Positions 26,301 through 35,500 of a stretch of 64,000 nt of DNA are shown here, piece after piece. Within the stretch, counting starts at the first letter, position 1. Each line of letters begins with the position of its first letter. The translations under genes and the position numbers were made by a program. Origin of the DNA: Liolophura sinensis (Eukaryota; Mollusca; Polyplacophora; Chitonida; Chitonidae); the NCBI RefSeq assembly GCF_032854445.1, contig NC_088304.1:21835704-21899703 (forward strand), in the 5' to 3' direction. The notes beneath the pieces were generated by a model that saw only the letters and a program-made list of their open reading frames with translations, made no database searches and was not told the DNA's origin.

Positions 26301-27349
26301 TGAGTGATAGGAGATTTCAGTTGTCATGGTAACTGAAGAGGAGGTACACTGTGGAGAGTGTGGCACAGCACATAATAGGACATCTCCAACAGCTACAGGT
26401 GAGTGATAGGAGATTTCAGTTATCATGGTAACTGTAGAGGAGTTGCGGGAACCCCATTTTAATGAGCTCCAGAGCTGAAGAGACAGAGCAGAGAAGAAAG
26501 CTAAATTTCGTTCTAGTGGGAAGGTCTGCCAGCAACCTGCGGATGGTCGTGCGTTTCCCCGGGCTCTGCCCGGTTTCCACCCACAATAATGCTGGCCGCT
26601 GTGATATAAGTGAAATATTGTTGAGTATGGCATAAAACACCAATCAAATAAATAAAGAAAGAAATAAAGAAATGAATTCGCTTCTTGATGTATTATTTAT
26701 TTTTTTTATCTTCTAGATCAAGTGTAAAAAGCGCAAGTCAAACAAGCAGTTTCAGCGCCTAGCATTGTGTGCAGTAGAAAACACTTGGAGCAACCAAAGA
26801 AGGAAACGAAGAGCACTGAGAAAACAGACGATGGAGCCAAGTAAGGGAAAACCAGGGGAGATAGCTCAGACAGAGGGAGACAATTCTTCAATCCAGTGTA
26901 AAACGGATCAAAATTTGTCAGCTTCCATCAGTGCAGAAGGTACCTCTGAATATGTGCAGGTGAAGGAGGACGCTGGGACCTCAATAAATGATAACGGGAA
27001 GAGAAAACTTGAAAATGATGATTGTCATGAGGCTCAGAATGGGAATAAAACACTGTGTGTCAATGACAAAATTGCTACTGAGGGAATAAGCAATGATGAA
27101 CAAAACCTTGATACAAAGACAAAACCTGACGAGCAAACGGCTGCAAAATCTGCAGACATTAACACCTCTGAAAAGAGTGACATGAACAGCAGAACCAAGG
27201 AGGCCTTCTTGTTCAAGTGCCTGCTTGACATACGACAGGGAGAGAGTGGTGAAATCAGCCTGGAGATGTCCTGGCTTGAGGGAGAAAACAGGGAGTCCAT
27301 GCATCAGGTCATGCAGTATCTCAAAAATCAGCTGAATCATAAGGCTTAA
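20335..27349 (+). CDS. METTL16: METTL16 RNA N6-adenosine methyltransferase, 7 coding exons
   Basis: METTL16 uses S-adenosylmethionine to make m6A in U6 snRNA (the ACAGAGA box that pairs with 5' splice sites) and in hairpins of MAT2A mRNA, which couples MAT2A expression to SAM level. Coding exons: 20335-20659, 21343-21483, 22515-22770, 23476-23545, 24549-24638, 25091-25222, 26717-27349. Phases join cleanly to 548 aa (human has 562). The N-terminal region (MALNKFMHPRN, later PPDF) is family-typical. The SAM-binding GIDIGSGASC lies near residue 108 and the catalytic NPPF at about 182-185. Later come MLGKKSSL and EFCQGKTMRW. The last exon has a basic stretch, a long charged low-complexity linker (about 355-500), and a C-terminal block FLFKCLLDIRQ to the end that matches the second vertebrate-conserved region. 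A non-coding first exon is implied by the acceptor at 20,321-20,322. AATAAA at 27,921 is a possible poly(A) signal. Intron 6 is mostly a tandem array of its own 5' splice site. Confidence 0.95.
20905..21321 (+). mobile_element. Full-length SINE family B copy with internal triplication
   Basis: The tRNA-like head (CAGTTGGTAGAGCATCCGC and GATCCAGGTTCTATCC) is followed by the family B body and the 3' module TCATATGACTGAAAAATTGT..GTTAAACCCCAAGCACTC with a (CACT)n end. A 29-bp block TAGTGCAAAGACTGGTTGAC..TCGG is present three times (about 21,037-21,122). The element stops about 20 bases before the METTL16 exon 2 acceptor (21,341-21,342), so its tail borders the polypyrimidine tract. Confidence 0.85.
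21629..21890 (+). mobile_element. Full-length SINE family A copy
   Basis: tRNA-like head TTGGCTCAGTTGGTTAGCGC (A box) and GAGTTCAAGTTC (B box), body TGCTGGCTTCCTCTCC to CATAATGCTGGCCACCGTCA, then GTGAAATATTCTTGAGTACG and a CAATCAAATAAATAAG tail. It lies in METTL16 intron 2. Confidence 0.88.
21958..22172 (+). mobile_element. Diverged SINE family A copy
   Basis: AGTCTCTAACCAGTGCAG, TTGCTGTGAGTTCAAG and CTCCTGCTGGC match the head and body; the 3' end is ACGCCAATCAAATAAAC. The central part is heavily mutated or deleted. Confidence 0.75.
22941..23055 (+). mobile_element. 5'-truncated SINE family A fragment
   Basis: AACCTGCGGATGGACGTGGG through CACCATAATGCTGGC and TTGAGTACGGTGTAAAACAC. It lies in METTL16 intron 3. 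Confidence 0.8.
23830..24125 (+). repeat. Imperfect repeats in METTL16 intron 4
   Basis: A segment with GTGTCATGT-TGGTGTCTTGG and CTGGCTC-GTCA-TCAAGTGTTA-TCT-AA-TGCCCAG-CTGGAT recurs about three times at roughly 100-120 bp. Divergence is high and boundaries are uncertain. Confidence 0.45.
25173..26447 (+). repeat. 97/99-bp tandem array of the METTL16 exon 6 splice donor, 13 copies
   Basis: The first copy is the true end of METTL16 exon 6 (50 exonic bases, 25173-25222) plus 47 intronic bases. Copy starts follow at 25270, 25367, 25464, 25561, 25658 and 25755 (97-bp steps). Then come 25854, 25953, 26052, 26151, 26250 and 26349 (99-bp steps, a second subfamily). Nearly every copy keeps CAG|GTGAGT. 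Copy 2 has GT changed to GA, and copy 7 has CAT before the GT. The exonic part still reads like the amphipathic helix VESVTQVITKHLQQLQ in most copies. It fills most of intron 6. Skipping to a downstream donor would read in-frame stops. Confidence 0.93.
26515..26672 (+). mobile_element. 5'-truncated SINE family A copy
   Basis: GTGGGAAGGTCTGCCAGCAA to CACCAATCAAATAAATAAAG. It sits between the 97/99-bp array and the METTL16 exon 7 acceptor (26,715-26,716). Confidence 0.85.
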
Positions 27350-28554
27350 ATATGCCATTTTTTTCATTATTTATAAAGTGTCAATGTCAGCATTTCCGTT
27401 TCACTATGCAGTCTAGCCTGGAAATAAGCTGCAGTACAAGGACATTGCTGTGCACCCAATGGTATTTTGGAAGAGACAGATTGTTTAGATGCAGGACAAA
27501 ACCCCCCATGTAAACAACATTGTAACATTTTACTAAAATGGATAGATGGAAATCTTTCCAATTATACCTTTACATCAACTTGAAAATTATTTCCATGCAT
27601 ATAGAATGTATAGTATCACATCATATGATCGCTGCATGGCTGGTTGTAAAAAGTGTCCAAAAAAACATCTTCTGTTGTTATATATGCCGTAGTATTTGTG
27701 AACTGGCCCTTTGCACGCTTTATAAACGTAATTAAAATATTCAGAAACAGTGACATATTACAGAAAAGACCAAAACGATGCACCACTTGGACTGACTTGT
27801 CTTAGACGAAATGTGTTTACCCTTGTGTTGTCTGTGATTAGGTATGTTGACGTCTGATCTGCTTCTCTTGTTATACTTCTGTTATACAAATACTTTTGAT
27901 AAGACTGATATAAATTGTCAAATAAATTACCGGGATATTGAATAGTGAACTGTTTCCACCACAATGATTCACCTTGATAACATACAAAGTCACTGCTCTG
28001 CAATCCTGTACGCATACGATAAACAGCCCTAGTTGTGACAGTATGGTAATTTTGGCCTTACAGATGTAATGGCGAGATCTTAGCACTCACTAAGTAGAGA
28101 ATAATGCATGTATCTACATGTGTATGGCTGTCAATCAGTCTACTTTATATTGGCTTAGCGGGCAATATTTAAACGTATCACACGACTTCATGCAGCTTTA
28201 CGAACTTCTCAGTCCGGTGTGTTATCGGTGTTCTGAAGGTACATATTGTATTAGAGACTCTCGAGGTTTGTTACCGTCATTTTTGTGTGCGTGGTATCAT
28301 TATGTATGCGTGCCTGTATTATGTCATACATAAAATCACATCATGCAAATTAAACAGAGGATGTCATTTCATTTGATAGATATTATGTAATGCAGGGTGT
28401 TAAATGTACTTTGTTGATGGACAGGATCCATTCATGATTTAAAAAAAAAACTTTGTTATATTTGTTGTTTTGCTTTCTTCAGTAGCTGAGAAAATAAAAT
28501 TTCTTAAAATCTCACCATACAGGTTGTTGTATTTGTAGAAAGGTATTGTTAATC
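27350..28554. other. METTL16 3' flank
   Basis: AT-rich sequence after the METTL16 stop, probably its 3' UTR. AATAAA occurs at 27,921-27,926 and again in AAAATAAAATTTC near 28,492. No exon or structured RNA seen. Confidence 0.4.
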
Positions 28555-28776
28555 CTATATCTTCTAAAACTTGGGATACCTGGTCTGCTCATTTCAGCCA
28601 ATATATACGTACCTGTAGCCAGAATATTGAGTTTCTTTTTTTCTTACATGGTTAGACCATCTAATGAAGAACATATTCATATCTTTACTTTTCCAAAAGG
28701 CTGGTAAAGACATGGAATATTCTACTTTCAACTCTACTGATACCTGTCTCAAATTTTAGAAGAATTAGGGTATGTA
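28555..28776. mobile_element. MITE-like element, family 2
   Basis: Left end CTATATCTTCTAAAACTTGG and right end CAAATTTTAGAAGAATTAGG form an imperfect inverted pair. The interior matches 10,612-10,830. Confidence 0.7.
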
Positions 28777-28895
28777 CATATAATATTACATACATGTATA
28801 TTTGTATAAGATGCATCTTGTGCAGTCGTATATGTGAACCAAATTTCCAGTGTAATATCAAGGTGGAATGTGCGAGTCTAAAGCCTATATGTAAC

Positions 28896-29033
28896 GGGGG
28901 TCAGCAACCTGTGGATGGTCGTGGGTTTTGCTCGGGCTCTGCCAAGTTTCCTCCCACCGTAATCCTGGTCGCCGTCGTATAAGTGAAATATTCTTGAGTA
29001 CAGCGTAAAACACCAATCAAGTAAATAAATAAA
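28896..29033 (+). mobile_element. 5'-truncated SINE family A copy with target-site duplication
   Basis: TCAGCAACCTGTGGATGGTC to CACCAATCAAGTAAATAAAT, flanked by TATATGTAAC at 28886-28895 and 29034-29043. Confidence 0.87.
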
Positions 29034-29529
29034 TATATGTAACTGTGGGGCAGTGTAATACCACGCCATCCACCATCTTGTAAACAAATATGACTCCATT
29101 TTAAGCGTATAATGCATACAAAAAATGATGCCATGATGCAACTGTCTGCTGAGTTTAGCCCTTGGGACATTCACAATCTGATGGCTCTTCATTATTTTTT
29201 TTCTGTTTTAATTTTTTGTGAACATCTTCATAAACTCTTTTCACCTGTATTTTTGTGTTAAAAAATTTCCGAGCCTTTCTAAACCAATGCTGTTCAATAA
29301 AAACTGGCAGGTTGTCAATGTGTCGGTCTTATTCGAGACAAGAAATGTTTGGTTCTACTCTGGCTCTACTATGACATTTCATCAGGAGGTTTGTTAGCCT
29401 TCTGGTAATATGTGTAAAGGCAAAGAAAACACCAAAATAAAGTATTTATCAGATAAAAGACCATTTAACACTGTCCAGGAAAATAGTTTGACTTATTTTT
29501 TTTCAGAATTTTTCTAACCGACTGAAATG

Positions 29530-29622
29530 CATTTAAAACATAGGATTCTATGGTGGTCTGTTGGGACCAACGAAAATACATTTAAAACATAGGATTCTAT
29601 GGTGGTCTGTTGGGACCCAAAG
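29530..29622. repeat. 49-bp direct duplication
   Basis: CATTTAAAACATAGGATTCT..GGTCTGTTGGGACC occurs at 29530 and 29579, nearly identical, so recent. Confidence 0.9.
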
Positions 29623-31243
29623 GGTGTCAGTGGTGTCACAGCAATATTTTTGGTTTGAAATAGTTCATTTCAAGGTCTATATGTTGAGTGCATTCATAGC
29701 TCTAAATGGAGATGCATTTTTCCCCCTTCAATCATTAACTTAATTGCCTTAGCACATCTACAATGCGAAAGATTTTGTATACATTTATTAATTAGTCTAT
29801 GCAATGATATTTCCCTTGTGCGTCAAAAAAGTGAAGTTAAAGATTCGATAAAACAGCAGTGCCTGGAATAACCCACTGGCCATTGGCAAGTCACTGATGA
29901 ACTTTCTGATGCAATGCACAGATTGTCACCAATCCAGTTGGAAGAAATATCCAGTGGACTTCATGTAAGATCACACAAACCATGAGCCCATGAGCATCGG
30001 TAACTGCTTACTGCCGTCTTGTCCCGAAGAATCATGAAGAGGCAGCAGAATGAGTTTGTATTTTTGTGATGATACCCTACATGTAATTCCTCAACCTTTC
30101 CATCACATGAAAGAGCAACTTTCTGTGCAGTTTATGATCATTTTTAATTTGATTTTGGAGACAAAACTACCCTAAATGACTTAAATTCGTCCATAAAAGA
30201 GCACTTTTTTTTAGAGGCACATAAACGTCACAAAATGTTATTCTCGTTGCTGAAACTAACAATTTTCCAGCAGAATATCATCCCATGTTCAAAGCAAACC
30301 TCAAAATACCTAAAATCAATAGAACGCTCTGAATCAGGAAAAATGGTTAGCTTAGTCATGGGCGAAATTTAAGGTCATTTAGGGCACATTGGTTGGATTG
30401 GCCACTTTCAGAGCTTCACAAAAACTATAATTTTATCATAATGCCTTAAGAGCATGCTTGAAGAAAAACCTTGCAAACATGCAGAGAGATTGAAGAATTA
30501 CAGTACATGTTGAATTCCAGAAACTCTTTAATTTCCTGGCAAACTATAGAAAGTTTTAATAAATTTTTACACATAATCTGGTAGTTTCTGGATTTTTAAC
30601 AGTTCTTTGCATTTATCAGCGCATCAGTCATGTAAGGAGAAATTACGCTTCAGAGCGAGATTTGCAGGTTATCAAATAGATTCATGTTCACGTGTCAGAA
30701 CTATTATTTGGAATTAAATTCATGTTGAGAAGCAGGATTTCGCATTACATGAACTATATCCCCTCTTATCTCTGATCAAAAAAAAAAAAGAGGCAAGATT
30801 TTTCTAACTTCATAACATACATGTAATCCCAAAATTAATTTATTTCATAATTTGACACAAAATACAATCAAAGCGAGACATTTTCACTCTTTCATACTTG
30901 TATTTCCATTCTCTCATCTTCATGCAAATTCATGATTAATCTTCCCACTTGAGTGCACTAATCTTCCCACTTGAGTGCACTCAAGTATTTGCAGTGTGAA
31001 CTGCGGCAGGTATTTCACAATTGTAAGTCTTCATTCACACATGACTGAACACCACCAGTCCTCAGATGGTTGGAAGCTTTCTGGCGGAGGGAACCAGGCA
31101 GGCAGACTGGATTTTACATTACACATGTATGCGAATTCACATATTTACAAAGCATGGGGGTGAATGCAAATGTACTGGCGGAAATCCAGATCTAATGCGA
31201 ACAACCAGTACCGATATGTAGAACATATATGTAAATGAATGCT
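29623..31243. other. Intergenic stretch between convergent METTL16 and GLE1
   Basis: No gene seen. A reverse fragment of MITE family 4 lies at about 30,083-30,176 (TTCCTCAACCTTTCCAT at its end). A 22-bp direct duplication (TAATCTTCCCACTTGAGTGC) sits at 30,937-30,981. Confidence 0.5.
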
Positions 31244-31249
31244 GTATTT

Positions 31250-31457
31250 ATTTATTTATTTGATTGGTGTTTTACACCGGGTGGAAACCGGGCAGAGCCC
31301 AGGGGAAACCCACGACCATCCACAGGTTGCTGGCAGACCTTCCCACGTACGACCAGAGAAGAAGCCAGCATAAGCTGGACTTGAACTCACAGTGGCCGCA
31401 TTGGTGAGAGACTCCTGGGTCATTACGCTCCCCTAGCGCGCTAACCAACTGAGCCAG
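31250..31457 (-). mobile_element. SINE family A copy with internal deletion
   Basis: Reverse copy with tail (TTTA)n, GATTGGTGTTTTACACCGGG and an intact head (CTAGCGCGCTAACCAACTGA). The block between the tail region and GGTGGAAACC is deleted. A 12-bp near-perfect duplication AATG(C/A)TGTATTT flanks it. Confidence 0.85.
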
Positions 31458-32563
31458 AATGATGTATTTGAAACTTGCATATCATTATACGTTCAAATGA
31501 AGCTATAGTACACCTTTCAAACTTCAATAAAACTCACAATAGGGTTTCAAGTCAAATACGGCAACTACAGCTTAACACCACATTGGCATTATTTCAGATA
31601 AATTATGGAGACAATTCGTATGTAGAAGAGTCCTGTGAATTCATTCAATTATCTACATCAGAAGTACATAAACGGAGAGAAGTGTGCAACGCTGTCTTTA
31701 TATGATGTCCCCATCTAGGTACTCCCACCCCACGTTGATTGGTGCATACACTCACAACAATGCCCCATCTGACATTTCTATTTATTTTGTGACGAACGCG
31801 TCACAATGCAATCTGGTGAAACTGACAGTACTTGATGATTGCAGGCATGCACACTACAGATCATTTCCCATAATTCCTCTGTATTACATAACTGCATGCT
31901 TTTCGCAACATCAGACCAGCGGGAGCACAGACGCAAGAACAATGTGTACCATATAATGCAGTGGCAAACTTCTCTCTATGTACATGAACTTCTGCTTACA
32001 TCCAATGCTAACAACCATTGTGAACAATATTCAGCATTGCTTTACCCCAATTCTTTCACCTTTTCAATCACCTCTGCAACTAATATTTTGAAACATTCTG
32101 AGAGAACCATTTGGTGTAGAGAACCGATTTGTACAGTTTTATGAAGCTTGTCTCCGTAGTGATTCAAGCAAATAATTTTTAAGCATAATTCTGATAATAA
32201 TTGATTGCTTCAATTCCACTCAAAAAAAGTGTTTTAGTCATGTCAGTGGCTGTAAAAACTGAAGGCTTGAAGTTGAGGATTTACAGTACAATAATATACA
32301 GTACACAATAGAATCTGCACCCATTCTTTTCTTAATGAACATGAGTACTACTGCAAAGATATTAACACATTTCGCTCAGTAGTGTGGGCAGAAAGCTTTT
32401 AAGGCTAATTATGGAACAAGACATTCATTTTCTGCATCTGTTCATTACATTTTCAAGCCGAAGCTGATCAACAGGTTCATCAGACCTGATTATCGCTAAC
32501 AAACTTGAATTCATTTTGAACAACGTGTACCATATAATGCAGTGGCAAACTTCTCTCTCTTGT
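31458..32563. other. GLE1 3' flank
   Basis: The probable GLE1 3' UTR and downstream DNA. TTTATT (AATAAA on the minus strand) lies at 31,781-31,786. A diverged fragment of SINE family D is near 31,566-31,612 and of MITE family 3 at about 32,049-32,280. CGTGTACCATATAATGCAGTGGC at about 32,524 repeats a block near 31,941, within 200 bases of sequence that look duplicated. Confidence 0.4.
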
Positions 32564-35500
32564 TCATGTGTACCAGAATTTCTGTTCGAGGAACCCTTCA
32601 GGGGGCGGGACTTGACCCCCGGTCTTGATGCACGACTCTAGGAAAGTCTTTAGCCTGGCAACAGGCCCCCCAGTCATGACAACCTCCTGAATCTTAGGCA
32701 TGTAAACAGTTAGTAGATAATGCAGCAACTTTTGAAACTGTTTGTTGTAAGTGTGGTGCAGAGCATGCCCGGTGACCTCCAGAAGGTCAAAGATCAAGGT
32801 GGCAGTGATGTCAGGGTGAGGTCGCATGTTCATTATGTTGGTGAGCCAAGTCCAGGCATGTTGGATGCCGTACGGATGTGATGATTGACTCCTGGGTGAG
32901 CATGACACCATGATAGCTGCGTACAACCGCATTAGACCCGACATTCTCTTCAGGAACTTGTCCTGCTTCTCCACAGCACCATTTACAAACTTATATCCCT
33001 GAGCCCTAGAGAACAAAAAAAAAAACCCAATAACATTCACAAATTTGTAGCCCAGAGCTCTGGACAAATACAAACACTCACAATCACAAATTTGTAGTTC
33101 TGAGCCCTGGACAAAAATACAGACATATTAACAAAACATGTAGCCAGGGGCCTTGAACAAATTACAGACAAGCACATTTACAAATTTGTACTCCTCAGCC
33201 CTGAACAAAAAAACACTACAGACAATCACATTCACAACTATGTAGACCAGAGACCTGGACAAAATACAATCAAATCAACTGCTCATTGCACCAAGTCCCA
33301 CAAACAGTGAGATTGAGGGAATCAACTTGCCTGTCCAAGGCCAGAATGACACCATTTTGAGGTTATTTTATTTGCTACTTTCAATTCTATATGTATGTAT
33401 GTATGCTTGGGGTTTAACATTGTACTAACAATTTTCAGTTATATGACGACGTCATATCACCATGCCACCAATGTGCTGCTGCCAGACATGACACCCCACC
33501 CAGTTACATTATACGAACACCGGGCCAACTGGTCATGTTTCCTTGCTCTAACATGCGAGGAGGCAGCAGGTGCCATTTTTTAAATCTTTGTTGTGACCCA
33601 CCTCGGGTTTGATCCAAAGGTCTCTCGACTTCAAGGCAGACGCTCTAACCATTAGGCCACTGAAGGCGTCATATTCAATTATAGGAGTCACAGAAGATGA
33701 CAGGTAACAAATCACAGAGGGGCTAATTCTAAGTCTGTAGTTTTGATGATGCGTAGTTGTTTGCCTGAACTCTGCATAGTGTTTACATTTATATCTTAAT
33801 TGCAAATTTAGCACTTTCACAACAAACTGAACACAACCCTGTTAAATTTTTCACTTTACGTGTGAAGGAACCCAAAGATTCTGGAGCAAACCACCGATCT
33901 ATGTCAGGCATCCCACAATCCTCTCTACTTAAAAGCTGCAGCCAAACCACCGAGACCTGGACTCTGATTTTTGACCACAACACTTTTTATTCAAAAAATG
34001 AATGAATAATTATGGTTTAATGCCACATCGGCAATATTTCAGCCATTTCGTGGCGAGAACAAGGTGCAAACACGACGTGGTTCACTGTTAATTCCGGCAT
34101 ACATACTGTAAGTGTTGATCTGTAGTTTGACCCTCTAACTGGGGCACATAGTACGGGACCAGGTATGGACAGGCTGCGTGGAAATGAGCCAACAGAAGGT
34201 CTCCTAGGTCTGGATGCTCCGCCCACACTCCCACTGTTACCATGGCAATGGCGAATGCTGATTCATGTATTGAGGACACCTGCTCATCTGCTTTTTTCTG
34301 AAACATTACAAAATAATTCTGATCTAAGAAATGTAAATCATGACGAAAATTTTACAAAAATTTGAAATCCATGTATTTACAAATTAATTTCTCTTATTTA
34401 TTTATTCGATTGGTCTTTAACGTGTACTCAAAAATAACTCCTTATACACCAGTGGCCAGCACTATGGTGAAAGGAAACCGGGCTGGTTGTGGTATAACCA
34501 CAACCATCCGCAGGTTACTACCAGGCCTTCATCACAATAGGTCAGGTCATCACAACAAAAATGAAAATTTTCAACTGCGCTTGCAAATTACAACTAGATT
34601 GCCATTTGCCAATCTTGAAGCCACTATGGTGATAAACTCTCTTGGCAGCTGGCTGAGGAAGCGCTTCTACCATCTGGCCTGGTTTATTTATCCTCAAAAA
34701 ACCCAAAAAAACAATGCAATATGCATGAAATGTCACACCCTGACTGTGATGTAAAAAGCAGATTTAATTACATGGCTGCATAATTGTTCCCCTGAATTTT
34801 GTGCTGAGGGTATCCATATTTCATTGTGATGAACAGCACTGTAAAAGAAAGTAACAAAAAACAGTTTTTCTGGAATGGTCAGGCAGCTTTAACTGCAAGC
34901 AAACCTGTCAGCAGATTCTCGGGTGAAAGAATCCTGTGTTTGTTAAGCATAGAGCACACGGATCAGATTACTGTGTCAAATGATCTGGAATACATGTTAC
35001 CAACACATGAGCGACATTTGCTGTCCGTTTTAGGAAATTCCAGCGGCGAAAGACGGTAACATACTATGTTCAAGGTCATGTGACCTCAAAAAGTTATGTT
35101 GCAGCTCCCATTTTGTACTACCAAGTAGTCACATGACATTTCCATAGGTGCTGACCGGTTGATGTAGAAGACAACAATCTTAGTCCAGTACCAAAACCCT
35201 TATTACCTCCAATGTTCTGACAACATAGGGTCTTGTACTGACTACCTCCATGGCTTAATTTGCCGCTGTTTCATTGGCTGAGATATTTACTAGGCACTGA
35301 TGCTACATTCAAAATTTAGGATGGCCAGGGAGAGCACAATCACTTGAAAATTTTCCTGTCAGAAGTATTACTGTGCCATGACATAACATGTTAGGTGTTT
35401 CTCAGAGAGGGAATCCCTTCTATCTTTGACACATGTTACATATAATATATAAGCCTACGTGAAAATGATTGGCCAGCAGATTCTGACAGAACTTAATCCT

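Noticed and set aside
25779-26633. 284-codon open frame on the minus strand
   Set aside because: It is the reverse complement of the METTL16 exon 6 donor array plus a SINE; the repeated VTMITEISYHSPVAVGDVLL pattern follows the 99-bp unit (33 codons).
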